Positions 12,251-23,829 of a DNA stretch of 64,000 bases are shown in pieces. Where the stretch lies: NCBI GenBank assembly GCA_021292105.1, contig CM037864.1, positions 11,021,898 to 11,085,897 of the forward strand, read 5' to 3'. Every line of letters begins with the position of its first letter. Position 1 is the stretch's first letter. The translations under genes were made by a program, and so were the position numbers. Below the pieces are notes generated by a model that worked only from the letters and a program-made list of their open reading frames with translations, did not search any database and was not told the origin of the DNA. Origin of the DNA: Anadara kagoshimensis (Eukaryota > Mollusca > Bivalvia > Arcoida > Arcidae).

Positions 12251-12452
12251 TTGATGGATCGCCGGCCACACCCACAATGTTCCGACAAACCCCCGGCACG
12301 CTTGAATTACAAAAAGAATGAAAACTTGCTCTGAATTGTGCAATTTAATGACGTCACTGACACTAGAACATCATTAGTTGCCGTGACGCTGCTTGATTAT
12401 CTTGATTGCAGCTAATATTGGAACATAAAAGGCGTGGCCGGCGATACATCAA
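12251..12452. mobile_element. TIR MITE of about 200 bp ('gatcgccggccac' family)
   Basis: The left end 'ttgatggatcgccggccaca' is mirrored at the right end by the inverse of 'ggcgtggccggcgatacatc'. An internal 'aatgacgtcactgacactag' segment recurs inverted in the related copy at 42028-42232. No coding capacity. The ends are GC-rich compared with the surroundings. Confidence 0.8.
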
Positions 12453-12534
12453 TTGGTATTATGCATTTAATTCTCCCAGACATTTTCTATAATTAATAGC
12501 AACAAAACATCCCAACAAATGTAGTTTCTCTTGG

Positions 12535-12665
12535 ATTATCAAGCACAAACATACCAGCCCATGTTTACAATCTGAAAAGTAAAATAAAAGTAACTTAAAC
12601 ATATGAACTTTCACCAGGGAAGTGAGGCTGCATGCTCTGGAAGGGTAAACACCTCCTGTTTAGCT
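12535..12665 (+). repeat. Dispersed repeat shared with 22935-23075
   Basis: Both places contain 'catgtttacaatctgaaaa' or a close variant, then 'aacttyccaccaggga' type sequence, 'ggaagggtaaacacctcctg' and 'tttagctagstas'. Two copies about 10 kb apart in the same orientation indicate a dispersed mobile element of unknown class. Confidence 0.65.
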
Positions 12666-12730
12666 AGGTAGAGAATTATTTCCATTCGTAATCTTCATTT
12701 TACAAAATGGGTGATTTCCCTGTTTTGTAG

Positions 12731-12948
12731 GCACAAAATTTGATTACCATAATGGAGGTCATGAGATTTGTTCGAGAAAACTGAGATGTCGACCTCAACA
12801 AAATAGAATTGTTAAACAGTTTGAAGATTTAAAGAACTCGTTAGAGTTATGTGACGAGCGAGGCAAAGTTATACAGCATATACCAGAAGAAGTTATCACA
12901 TACGTCAGAAAATGGGTGCAGGAAGAACGTACAGACCAAAGTCCAAAG
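12731..12948 (+). CDS. PPFIBP1: Liprin-beta, coding exon 2
   Basis: The acceptor 'cctgttttgtag' ends at 12730 and the donor 'gtaagg' starts at 12949. The exon is 218 bp. With the one base left over from the previous exon it gives 73 codons and ends in phase 0. The translation starts (S)TKFDYHNGG and contains VKQFEDLKNSLELCDERG and HIPEEVITYVRKWVQEE. This matches the second segment of liprin-beta, where a short 'YSNG' region, a 'VEDLRGLLEM' type helix and an 'IP....LVEWLQSQ' type helix occur in the same order in the vertebrate protein. The exon is predicted helical and precedes the coiled coil. Codons are CpG-richer than the flanking introns. Confidence 0.85.
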
Positions 12949-12984
12949 GTAAGGTACTCTACAACCCTTATACATGTATTATGT

Positions 12985-13142
12985 TAGAGGCCATGGTGGC
13001 CTAATGGATAAGACGTCAGTCTACAAATTCAGAGTCTCTCACCACTGTGAGGTCGAGCCCTGCTCAGACCACATGTGGGAAAGTGAATTTTGCTTGCAGT
13101 TGGCCTTTACTGGTTCACCTGGTGTCCGTATAATGTGAATAG
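12985..13142 (+). repeat. 5' part of SINE family 2
   Basis: The head 'gaggccatggtggcctaatg' followed by 'gataagacgtcagtctacaa', 'gaggtcgagccctgctcaga' and 'cctttactggttcacctgg' matches family 2. It stops after about 155 bp, so it is 3'-truncated or overwritten. Confidence 0.8.
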
Positions 13143-13604
13143 TTATCTTATGTTGTATAAATACTTGGGTATGAAGGATTTTGCCAAAATATTTTTGGAT
13201 CAAATTAAAAATGATTAGTAATCCCAGATGAGCTTCATAGGCCATTTTTGGAATTTTTTTCAATGCCAAGATTTTGCACTGTATAAATGGTTAGGGATGA
13301 AGGAATTTGCTGAGATATTTTTGGATCAAATTAAAAAGAGATTATTGATGTTACAACAGTACACACATGAAGTGTAGAACAGGAATAAGATTAACAACAT
13401 TGTAAGTAGGAGATGATAGAATCGGATTAAATACAGGTCAGGTCATAAATGTCAGCATCATTACAAATAATTAATACAGTTAGCTTTTTTCTGGCAAGAT
13501 AAAATCTCATTTACTTCCTAGTGGTGTTTTTTTCTCTCCATTGGTTGCATGTGATTTGGTAATCACATGATTTCATATATCTATTTTAGGTGGACAGCTA
13601 GTAG

Positions 13605-13830
13605 TAATGGTCAGACTTAGACTTTAATATAGGTAGTGACTATTCTTTTGAAAGCACTCTCCTTTTAGAAATGAAAGTCACAGGGTCCTTAGAAGTGTGA
13701 TTCCCTGTGTCACAGCAGGCATGGCACTTTAAAGAACCCTACCTGCACATGACTTGAGCACATTAAAAATGCTGCCACTTCACTTATAGCTGGTGATGTC
13801 TCAATATAAGTGAAATACCATTCAATTGAT
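13605..13830 (+). repeat. SINE family 1 fragment
   Basis: It contains 'cagacttagactttaatata', 'ggtagtgactattctttt', 'ttagaaatgaaagtcacagg', 'gcacttttaaagaaccctac' (with small differences) and 'tatagctggtgatgtctcaa'. The tRNA-like head is missing. Confidence 0.7.
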
Positions 13831-14324
13831 ATGAAAAATCCCTCACATCTCCAATATAAGCAGATTTCATAATTACTTCATTTTGGCTGGTAACATCTCA
13901 ATATCAAAAACCTATTGCAACACATTGGGATAGCAGTCATTGCACAGGTATGCATTTTCATCAATAACTACTGACATCTTGATACAAAGGAAATGTATGA
14001 CTGGGGTGTTTAAGTGGATTAAACATTAAAGACATTAGGTGTAATATTGTCTGTCTGCTCCTTCTTGTGAATGGTTTGAGCACATTCAAAGAGAACCTAC
14101 TCTTCTGCAATCTGGATAATATAAATAAGTTTATAATGTTTTACAACCTTACAGCATCCCATTAACCATCTTTCTGATTCCTTGTGTATGGTTTTTATGT
14201 TACATAATAAATCCAGCAATATACACCTATACTAATTGTGTATGTAATAGGAATCTATCACCACAATATTTATAGTTCAGCTCTCTGGATTATAAAACAG
14301 CATTACAGCACATGTGATATACAG

Positions 14325-15002
14325 TATACCAATGTTGCTTATATCCAGCACACCAATGATTTCGATATCCATCACACTGATCATACTGATATCCAGTACA
14401 CCAATCATGCTGATATCCAGCACACTGATCATACTGATATCCAGAACACCAATCATGCTGATATCCAGCACACAGATCATGCTGATATCCAGCACACAAT
14501 CATGCTGATATCCAGCACACAGATCATGCTGATATCCAGAACACCAATCATGCTGATATCCAGCACACAGATCATGCTGATATCCATCACACAATCATGC
14601 TGATATCCATCACACAGATCATGCTGATATCCATCACACAATCATGCTGATATCCAGCACACAGATCATGCTGATATCCATCACACAATCATGCTGATAT
14701 CTGGCACACAGATCATGCTGATATCCATCACACCAATCATGTTGATATCCAGCACACTGATCAGCCTGATATCCAGTCACATTGATCATGCTGATATCCA
14801 GTATACCAATCATGCTGATATCCAGTATACCAATCATGCTGATATCCAGAACACCAATCATGATGATATCCAGTATACCAATCATGCTGATATCCAGCAC
14901 ACAATCATGCTGATATCCAGCACACAGATCATGCTGATATCCATCACACCAATCATGTCGATATCCAGTATACCAATCATGCTGATATCCAGCACACCAA
15001 TT
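14325..15002. repeat. 23-25-bp minisatellite, left block
   Basis: The monomer is of the type 'atcatgctgatatccagcac' plus a short CA-rich spacer of variable length, and repeats more than 25 times. One-base differences in unit length shift the frame, so the open frames across it are artefacts. The array resumes at 17244 after an inserted element. Confidence 0.9.
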
Positions 15003-17243
15003 TTTAGCTCACCTGGCCAAAGGCCATGTGAGCTTATGGCATGGCGAGGCGTGCGTGCGTGCGTGCGTCCGTGCGTGCGTGCGTGCGTCAGTAAACTTTA
15101 ATCTTCTCCTCCGAAACTACTGGGCCAACTGAAACCAAATTTGCCATGGAAGGTCCTTGACAGAGTCTAACTGTAGTTTGTTCAAATCATGGCGATCGAA
15201 TATCCAAGATGGCCGCTGTTACTAAAAATAGACAAAACCTAAAAAAAATCTTCTTCTCTTGAACCACTCATTGGAGGCAAAAACTGATGTGATATTTGGA
15301 TTCCACATAGTCTTAACCTTTAAGTTTGTTCATTTCATGAAATTTGGTTTAAAAATAGGTTACGCGTTTTTGAGTTTAATTTTGCAAAAATCGTAAAATA
15401 TTTTAAATTGTTATAACTTGACTATACGACCAGATAATGACATGGGGTTTTCAGTTTTGACATATTCTTGTAATTATCTTCAAAATAGTGTCAAGGTCAA
15501 TTATGAAGGTCATGACCTAATTTTTTACCTTTCTTATATTATATATTATCTCGAAAACTATAAACTTTTTGTATAGGCATGTATATTAGAATGTTGTAGG
15601 TATTGATACAACGATCATTTTGATGTATAGAAAAAGGTCAAGGGTCCTAAGGTCAAGGTCACAGTAGCAAAACAATACCAACTGGTTAATTATCTCGAAA
15701 ACTATAAATGTTTTGTATAGGCATATATATTGGAATATTGTTGGTATTGATGTAACGATCATTTTGATATATAGATTAAGGTCATTGGTTCAAAGGTCAA
15801 GGTCACAGATGCGAAAGAATACTGAAATGGTTCATTATCTTGAAAACTATGAACTTTTTGTATAGCCATGTATATTAGAATGTTGTAGGTATTGATACAA
15901 CGATCATTTTGATATATAGATTAAGGTCATTGGTTCAAAGGTCAAGGTCACAGATGCAAAAGAATACTGAAATGGTTCATTATCTTGAAAACTATGAACT
16001 TTTTGTATAAGCATGTATATGAGAAAGATTTAGGTATTGATACAACGATTATTTTGATGTATAGGAAAGGGTCATGGGTCAAAAGGTCAAGGTCACAGTA
16101 GCAAAACAATACCAAAATGGTTAATTATCTCGAAAACTATAAACTTTTTGTATAGGCATGTATATTGGAATATTGTTGGTATTGATGTAACGATCATTTT
16201 GATATATAGATTAAGGTCATTGGTTCAAAGGTCAAGGTCACAGATGCGAAAGAATACTGAAATGGTTCATTATCTTGAAAACTATGAACTTTTTGTATAG
16301 CCATGTATATTAGAATGTTGTAGGTATTGATACAACGATCATTTTGATGTATAGAAAAAGGTCAAGGGTCCAAAGGTCAAGGTCACAGTAGCAAAACAAT
16401 ACCAAAATGGTTAATTATCTCGAAAACTATAAACGTTTTGTATAGGCATATGTATTGGAATATTGTTGGTATTGATGTAATGATCATTTTGATATATAGA
16501 TTAAGGTCATTGGTTCAAAGGTCAAGGTCACAGATGCAAAAGAATACTGAAATGGTTCATTATCTTGAAAACTATGAACTTTTTGTATAAGCATGTATAT
16601 GAGAAAGTTGTAGGTATTGATACAACGATTATTTTGATGTATAGAAAAGGGTCATGGGTCAAAAGGTCAAGGTCACAGAAGCAAAACAATACCAAAAGGT
16701 TAATTATCTTGAAAACTATAAACTTTTTGTATAGGCATGTATATTGGAATATTGTTGGTATTGATGTAACGATCATTTTGATATATAGATTAAGGTCATT
16801 GGTTCAAAGGTCAAGGTCACAGATGCGAAAGAATACTGAAATGGTTCATTATCTTGAAAACTATGAACTTTTTGCATAGGCATGTATATTAGAATGTTGT
16901 AGGTATTGATACAACGATCATTTTTATGTATAGAAAAAGGTCAAGGGTCCAAAGGTCAAGGTCACAGTAGCAAAACAATACCAAAAAGGTTAATTATCTC
17001 GAAAACTATCAACTTTTTGTATAGGCATGTATATTAGAATATTGTTGGTATTGATGCAGTAATCATTTTAATATAGATTATGGTCATTGGTTTGAAAGTC
17101 AAGGTCACAGATGCGAGTTGCAAGTTTCATAAATATCTAAATATCCACATCAGAGTTATTGCTCCTTAAATGTAGTATATATTGTGTTTTTTGTGCTGTT
17201 TACGGCCCAGGTGAGCGGTACAGGCCCTATTGGGCCTCTTGTT
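15003..17243. mobile_element. 2.2-kb non-autonomous element inserted in the minisatellite
   Basis: The left end contains 'agctcacctggccaaaggcc' followed by its partial inverse 'catgtgagct', forming a hairpin, then a GCGT/GTCC-rich stretch. The right end contains 'ggcccaggtgagcggtacag', whose inverse matches the left GCTCACCTGG motif, and a second small hairpin 'aggccctattgggcct'. The same minisatellite lies on both sides, which defines the insertion. The interior is an array of 145-bp units. No protein-coding frame. I recognise the hairpin end type as common in mollusc genomes, but I do not know its superfamily. Confidence 0.75.
15520..17115. repeat. About 11 tandem units of 145 bp inside the inserted element
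   Basis: Each unit has 'tatctcgaaaactataaact' or 'tatcttgaaaactatgaact', then 'tttttgtataggcatgtata', a 'gtattgatrcaacgatcat' type segment and 'aaaggtcaaggtcacag'. The last motif occurs every 144-146 bp (for example 15649, 15793 and 15938). Two unit subtypes tend to alternate (tagcaaaacaatacc versus tgcgaaagaatactg), which points to amplification of a two-unit block. Confidence 0.9.
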
Positions 17244-17490
17244 GAAATATCCACTGATCATGCAATCATCATACCAATGATTTTGATATCCAGTATACCA
17301 ATCATGCTGATATCCACCACACCAATCGTGCTAATATCCAGCATACTGATCATGCATCCATCATGCCAATCATTCTTATATCCAGCATACCAATCATTCT
17401 TATATCCAGCATACCAATCATGCTGATATCCAGTACACCAATCATTTAGATATCCCAACACACCGATCATGCCGATATCCATCACACTTG
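17244..17490. repeat. 23-25-bp minisatellite, right block
   Basis: Continuation of the array at 14325-15002 ('ccaatcatgctgatatccag' type units), more diverged, ending near 'gatatccatcacac'. Confidence 0.85.
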
Positions 17491-17689
17491 AAGTGTTGAA
17501 AGTTATAGTCACCTGTTGATTAACAGCTCTGCTATTACGGAGATGTTCTGACAACAATTTTAATTGATACATACTTACCTCCTCATCTAGTATAGCTGTT
17601 GGTACAGGTGATACTGATTGTATTAGACAACCTTTAAGGCTGTAACTCTATTTAACTAATATAAACCTTCTTTTGTACTTACTCAACTT

Positions 17690-18055
17690 TTTTTAATGTC
17701 CTGTGGGGACTGAATTTTGTGCAAATTATACAGATAATTTACTATTTGCAGTTCGTAACTTTTTTGTAGCCTCAGGAGGTATGGGGAATTAATTTTATCA
17801 CAAATTTTACAGATGTTTTACTTATTGCATATTGTAACTTTTGTGAAGTGTCAGAAGGTATGGGGGACTAAATTTTATCACAAATTTAAGATATTTTACT
17901 GATTGCAGTACATTACTTTGTGGTAGCATCAGAAGGTATGGTGAATAAATTCTTATCTCAAGTTTTACGAATATTTTGTTAAAAATGCAGTTTGTAACTT
18001 TTTGTAGCATCAGAAAGTATGGGGAATACATTTTTTCATAAATGTACTGGAATAT
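17690..18055. repeat. About four degenerate tandem units near 83 bp
   Basis: The blocks 'cagaaggtatggggga', 'aattttatcacaaatttt', 'acagatgttttacttattgc' and 'gtaacttttgtgaagtgtc' recur with changes near 17760, 17840, 17925 and 18005. No gene seen. Confidence 0.65.
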
Positions 18056-18116
18056 TAAATTTCATTCACATAGTGTGTACATATACAATAAAGCCTGTAT
18101 TTAAAGACCATCCTCA

Positions 18117-18845
18117 GCACCTTAAAATATGGACTTTAAAAACAGGTGGTCTTTATGTAGTGGTTCATTTTAGTTGAAATATGAAGCATAAGGGCCTTAA
18201 ACCACTAGTTGTAAAAGACAGGTGGTCTTTATATAGAAGTTCATTTTGGTTGAATTATGAAGCAACAGGGCCTTAAACCACTAGTTGTAAAAGACAGGTG
18301 GTCTTTATATAGAAGTTCATTTTGGTTGAATTATGAAGCAACAGGGCCTTAAACCACTAGTTGTAAAAGACAGGTGGTCTTTATATAGAAGTTCATTTTG
18401 GTTGAATTATGAAGCAACAGGGCCTTAAACCACTAGTTGTAAAAGACAGGTGGTCTTTATATAGAAGTTCATTTTGGTTGAATTATGAAGCAACAGGGCC
18501 TTAAACCACTAGTTGTAAAAGACAGGTGGTCTTTATATAGAAGTTCATTTTGGTTGAATTATGAAGCAACAGGGCCTTTTAACACTGGTCGTAAAAGACA
18601 AGTGGTCTTTAAAGAAGTTTATTTTGGTTGAATTATGAAGCAACAGGGTCTTATAACACTGGTCGTAAAAAACAGGTGGTCTTTATAGAAGTTCATTTTG
18701 GTTGAATTATGAAGCAACAGGGCTTTATAACACTGGTCTTAAAAGACAGGAGGTCTTTTTGTAGAGGTACCTTTTTTGTTGAAATATGAAGCAACAGGGC
18801 CGTATAACACTGGTCTAATAGATAGGTGGTCTTTTTTTAGAGGTG
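18117..18845. repeat. 76-bp tandem array, 9-10 copies, derived from a MITE
   Basis: The unit contains 'aggtggtctttatatagaag', 'ttcattttggttgaattatg', 'aagcaacagggccttaaacc' and 'actagttgtaaaagac'. The central five copies are almost identical and the outer copies are diverged. The left flank ('acaataaagcctgtatttaa', 'agaccatcctcagcacc') and the right flank ('gaggtggatgtaatagcagt') resemble the ends of the dispersed elements near 31852 and 36885. The array therefore appears to be an internal expansion of one such element. Confidence 0.85.
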
Positions 18846-19120
18846 GATGTAATAGCAGTTTTTAGAGAATGTTATGGAAAAGAAAAAAAGATGTGGTTGA
18901 TTAAAAACAAAGGCATGCATTTGTTATGTGCAAAAGCAACACATGTTAATTAATTTTACCTATGTCATAATTATGGTAACAACCTTTGAAATATTTAGCA
19001 GTACTTTAACAAGGTCTTGGCAACCACTACTGATTATTTTTATACTACACACTTAATGTAATTACCAACAGGAAATTATTTTTTTCAAAGTAGATAAAAA
19101 TAGAAAGAAGGGCAAAGGTA

Positions 19121-19347
19121 GGGGCAAACCACATTGACCTGTCTGCTTGACCTTTCATTAGAGATATTCATATATGATAGTCCACCTAATAGGCAGTGTT
19201 AAGATTCAGAGTTATTACATCAACAATGTACATTTCCCATGATGTAGACAAACTATGCAACAGTGATCCCTATAGGTGAAAACACTGGTCTATAATAAAT
19301 ATTTAAATTTTAAAGGTCAAGCGGACAGGTCAGTGTTGTTTGCCTAT
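19121..19347. mobile_element. Small TIR element, copy 2 of the pair
   Basis: The ends 'ggcaaaccacattgacctgt' and the inverse of 'gacaggtcagtgttgtttgc' match the element at 3379-3602. The interior also matches loosely (tattcatatatgatag region). No coding sequence. Confidence 0.75.
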
Positions 19348-20016
19348 GAATTTAACAGCTTCCCCCACCTTACATATGTTACAATGGCTAACACTTGTTA
19401 TATAACAGGAGTGATGAGCATCAGGTGGTTTAGGAATGTTTATATATCGCTATGCCAGAATCAACCCATCATGTCTGTCTGTCTGTCCATTTGCCTGATC
19501 TTATCCTCGTGTGTTTCTTTCTAGAGTATTCTTACTTGGAGTACATCAATTCAATTTAAGGTCCATGAATTGAGGTCCATTGGTGATTTTTTGCTTGTTC
19601 ACAATCTGTTTGTAAGTCCTTCAATTTTATCAAGTTTTTAGCTTACTAAAGTGTTCTTTAACTTGGTGTGAATCATATCAAGGTGGAACATACAACAATC
19701 AGGGACTATAACTCTGCATTTACAGAGCTATGACCAGATTTACAGAGTTATGGCCCTTTGATGATTTTTTTCTATGACAGAATCAACCTGTCTGCGTGTC
19801 AGTTCATCAGTCTGATCACATTGTCAAGGTTATATTCTCTAATTGTATACAGCAATGTATAGCATACAAAAATCAAGGACTATTAACTCTGCATTGACAG
19901 AGTTATGGCCCCTTGATGCTATTTGCAAACTTGGACTGTAATTTATTCCTTCCAAGGTATTTCATGAGGGGTCTCAATGGCTGAGTGCATTAAAGCTCAC
20001 TAATGGATTACAAGGC

Positions 20017-20690
20017 CTTTCACCGCTACTGTTCAAATGTTACTTGGTCATATATAAGTGTGAGTCACCACTACTGTTCAAATGTTACTTGGTCAGATAT
20101 TAGTGTGAGTCACTGCTACTGTTCAAATGTTTCTTGGTCAGATATTAGTGTGAGTCACCGCTACTGTTCAAATGTTACTTGGTCAGATATTACAGGGATT
20201 TATCAGGGTCTAAAAATTGGGAAAAACTATCAACTTTCTGCTCATTTTGGGAAAACTTCGACATCATGTCAGAAGTTGGTTTACTCATGACCTCGGAAGC
20301 CTTTGATGTAGAAGCAGTATTTTCATCTTGCTTTCAGATGTTGTTTTAAAATAATCTAGAATCTTTTGCTTGATTTTGCTGATTGGAGGGATTCACAAAA
20401 TTTACTTTTGTTTTCGTTGAAGAACAACACAATTTTCTAATTGGGAATTTTCTCAGCCAATTTTGGGAAAAAACAAACCATTTGTCCATTGGGAATGGGG
20501 CCGAATTTCGGCCCTGGATAGGCCCTTGATGAATCCCTATATTAGTGTGTCACGGCTACTGTTCAAATGTTACTTGGTCAGATATTAGTGTGTCACCGCT
20601 ACTGTTCAAATGTTACTTGGTCAGATATTAGTGTGTCACCGCTACTGTTCAAATGTTACTTGGTCAGATATTAGTGTGAGAGAGTGTCAG
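20017..20690. repeat. 45-bp minisatellite split by an insertion
   Basis: The unit is of the type 'caccgctactgttcaaatgt' plus 'tacttggtcagatattagtg'. There are four copies at 20017-20192 and three at 20540-20690; the right copies lack GAG and are 42 bp. Both lengths are multiples of three, which explains the short open frame here. Confidence 0.9.
20193..20539. mobile_element. 347-bp CAGGG-type TIR element with 5-bp target duplication
   Basis: It starts 'cagggatttatcagggtcta' and ends with the inverse-matching 'ggcccttgatgaatcccta'. TATTA at 20188-20192 is repeated at 20540-20544. The host minisatellite shows TATTA once per unit, so the empty site is known. The interior has 'attttgggaaaa' and 'gggccgaatttcggccctgg'. 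Related material is near 28600, 30105, 41660 and 55215. The CAGGG end resembles hAT elements, but a 5-bp duplication is shorter than the usual 8 bp. Confidence 0.75.
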
Positions 20691-20891
20691 TTTGTTTGTT
20701 GGGGGTCAGTAGTTTTCTTTGGGTATTCCAGTTTCCTTTGACATCCCAGAAAGCAAAGCAACTAATTATAACATGCTAGCATGGATTATTCAGTTTGCTT
20801 TTCAATGCAATGGAAGTTATAGCACTATGAATGCCTTTTCTAGACAAATCAATGGTTAATTAAAAACTATCATTTACCTATTTTACATTAC

Positions 20892-21226
20892 CAGCAACTC
20901 ACTGCTATAAGTTCAAGTCCTGCTCAGTCCACATGTGGGAAAGTGAATTTTCCTTGCCATTGGCCTTTACTGGTTCGCCTGGTATCAGTATAATGGTTTT
21001 GGGGAGTGGTACGCTTGTCTGCAGCGTACTGACTAGGTGAGATAGCACCTTAAAGTGGCCCCGAGTGCGTGCTTACACAAGGCAGACCATACAACACACT
21101 CGCACTTCACATGTATACACAAAATTGTTCATAGATTTATCCATAGAGATTAATAAAATAGTTCTCATCGTGAAAAGCTGAAAAATTGCTGGTGTGACGT
21201 TAGGCAACATTCAACCAACCAACCAA
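20892..21226 (+). mobile_element. SINE family 2, 5'-truncated
   Basis: It begins inside the head at 'caactcactgctataagttc', then continues 'gtcctgctcagtccacatgt', 'agtgcgtgcttacacaaggc' and 'tgaaaaattgctggtgtgac', ending in (CAAC)n. Confidence 0.85.
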
Positions 21227-21344
21227 TTACTAGCAACACATTCTATATAAAAGTATGCTATATATATAACAATACCTGATGATTACACCTTGTTGTATCA
21301 TGGTATTACCATTATGTATAGATAATTACCATTACTCATTTACA

Positions 21345-22310
21345 TGTTAACTTGGCTCAGTGGCTGACAAGATAATTACAACATTGGTATTTGTTTATGT
21401 CTGACTTACATAAACATTTATATCTGTCTTATCTCTGTATACCCAGAATGCACTGGGTTTCCTGTATATGAAAGATCAACTCCAAATGAAAACTAATTAA
21501 TTGCTTTTTATGTACTGTAGATCCTATACTAAATGCTCTGTGACGTTTTAAAAAAAAAGCTTATTTTCATGTGAAAAAAGCTTTCATTGATTAAATTAAC
21601 AAAGCACAGCATCTCTGACTTCTTTGGTTTGGATTAGAATGTGGCAGGTCCTAATGTGAGCAAGTTTTCAGCTCACTGTTTTTTCTGAAAACCATTCTTG
21701 AACTGATCATTTCAACGTTTTACTTGACTCAGTTGCTGACAAGATAATTACAACATTGGTATTTGTTTTTGTACTTAAGATCCTATTCCAAATACTCTGA
21801 GAAGTTTAAAAAACCTTATTTTCATATGAAAAAACATACATTGATGACGTTTACAGGCCACAACATCTCTTGCCTCTTTGGTTTGGATTCATATGTGGCA
21901 GGTCCTAGTGTGAGCAAGTTTTCAGCTCACCTGTGGTCTTCCAAGGTCTTGGTTTTTTCTAGACACTCTACTTTCCAGTTTCATCCACCGTTTTTAAACT
22001 GACCATTTCACCATGTTACTTGGCTCAGTAGCTGACAAGATAATTACAACATTGGTATTTTTGTTTATGTCTGACTTACATAAACATTTATATCTGTCTT
22101 ATCTCTGTATACCCAGAATGCACTGGGTTTCCTGTATACCAAAGATCAACTTCAAATGGAAACTAATCAACTATTTTTATGTACTGTAGATCCTATACCA
22201 AACGTTCTCTAGAAATTTTATAAAGAAGCTTATTTTCATGTGAAAAAAGCTTTCATTGATTACATTTACAGATCACAGCATTTCTGGTTATTGGATCTTA
22301 ATTATTAATT
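21345..22310. repeat. Three tandem blocks of about 300-370 bp
   Basis: 'gctgacaagataattacaac' starts blocks near 21363, 21732 and 22031. Blocks 1 and 3 share 'tctgacttacataaacattt' and 'acccagaatgcactgggttt'; all three share a 'agatcctataccaaa' type segment and 'cttattttcatgtgaaaaaa'. Block 2 has lost about 80 bp. No gene seen. Confidence 0.8.
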
Positions 22311-22319
22311 CAGCTAGAT

Positions 22320-22565
22320 TTTAAAGAAATAAGGTCAAGTGAGCACACTGAGGCCCTATGGCTCTTAATCCCTTGATAATCTTGAGACTGCTATTTCAAT
22401 AAGATTTCAAGGAAAAAAGGCCAGATGAGGACACTGAGGCCCTATTTGTCTGAATCCCTTGATAATCTTGAGACTTACAGTTCATCTAGGTTTCAAAGAA
22501 AAAATATCAAGTGAGCACACAAAGGCCCTATTGGCATTAATCCCATGATAATCTGGAAACTGCAT
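22320..22565. repeat. Three tandem units of about 90 bp
   Basis: 'cacactgaggccctatggct' followed by 'aatcccttgataatcttgag' recurs with changes at about 22350, 22430 and 22515. Confidence 0.75.
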
Positions 22566-22934
22566 AAATCATTCATGATAAGACATAAATTTGAAGATGT
22601 TACATTTTGACAAAATTGAGAAATTGTGCCTGTGTATTAAATCTAAAATCTTCATGGTTGATTGCACACTAGATTGAATGATGTATAAATGATGTGTGGT
22701 TCTTAATCAGTTAGAGAGGTAAACGCAGCATGGTGCCTCTTTATCAAGAGGAAACCTTGGGAGGTACATAAAATGAAATAGAAGAAATTACTCTGCTGAT
22801 GCTCTGTAAATCACTAGTGTCAAAAGTAAGAAGTTTACATTTAGATACATTTTACTTCACTTATTTGAGATTTTTGTCAAAATCTCGGCCATTATCTTAG
22901 TCCTATTAATTTCCCATAGTATAGAAAACAAACA

Positions 22935-23075
22935 TACTAATCCATGTCCGAATCACAATCTAGAAACAAAGTAAAAACTTTGAAACTGACAAGATGGGCT
23001 AAACATGTGAACTTCCACCAGGGAATTGAGGCCTATGCTCCGGAAGGGTAAGCACCTCCTGTTTAGCTAGCTACA
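22935..23075 (+). repeat. Dispersed repeat, second copy of 12535-12665
   Basis: It shares 'actaatccatgtccgaatca', 'aacatgtgaacttccaccag' and 'gtaagcacctcctgtttagc' with the copy near exon 2. Confidence 0.65.
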
Positions 23076-23829
23076 CCTGCCATGTGTTTAATGATAATCA
23101 AAATTGAGAGAAAGAAACATAGAACATCATACTTATCAACAATACTGTAATGACGGCCATAAAACTTTTTGAAGGCCCTGATAAGCCTAAACTTGCTATA
23201 TCCCTGGGTCAACAATTTATTTATAAGCAGCATGCTTCATTGTATTTAAGCTCATCTCAACTGAAAAGCTTCAAGTTGTCAAGATTTTAGGTTAGCCTAA
23301 AATATCGGAATTGAGAAGTAGTACCATTTGAGTTGAATTTGAAAATTGAAAACTTTTCTGAAATCTTCTAGTGTTGTGTGCCTATAACATACAGGTGGTC
23401 AAGAGGACAAAATATCTTTAGTCTCTGCAAGTTTCAAACTTTCACCCATGCAGCCATGAAAGGTTCTGTATTTGAAGTATATAGCCATGATGTCAAGCAC
23501 TTTTCTTTTACAAGAGTCTGATTGTGCCTTCAATAGGGGAAATCTTTGGACTGTTTATGACTACAGTGGTATCTAGCACTATTTTCCTTGTAAGTTTTTC
23601 GTCTTCAAACAAACCACTTATGGATACATTCTTTCCATTATACCAGTTGTTTGGTTAAATAAATACTGAATGATGACTGTTGTAGGAAAAAGAATATAAA
23701 GTACATGTAAACTTGTAACAAAGATTTAGTACATCATAGTAAAGAAGTCATGGTTTCATGTTATTTTCATGTTTAAAAATTCAAATTTTTCTGAAAAAAT
23801 TTCCAGAATAAAAATTCAACTGCAATATA

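Noticed and set aside
14325..14700. Short regular repeats considered as a CRISPR array
   Set aside because: There are no unique spacers between repeats, and the genome is clearly animal, with spliced genes and SINEs.
14238..15101. Overlapping open frames rich in 'ISSTPIMLI' or 'DIQHTDHA' type repeats
   Set aside because: They are translations of the 23-25-bp minisatellite; unit length changes shift the frame, which real repeats in proteins avoid.
16528..16879. Overlapping frames of 82 and 104 codons on opposite strands
   Set aside because: Both lie in the 145-bp array and repeat with it.
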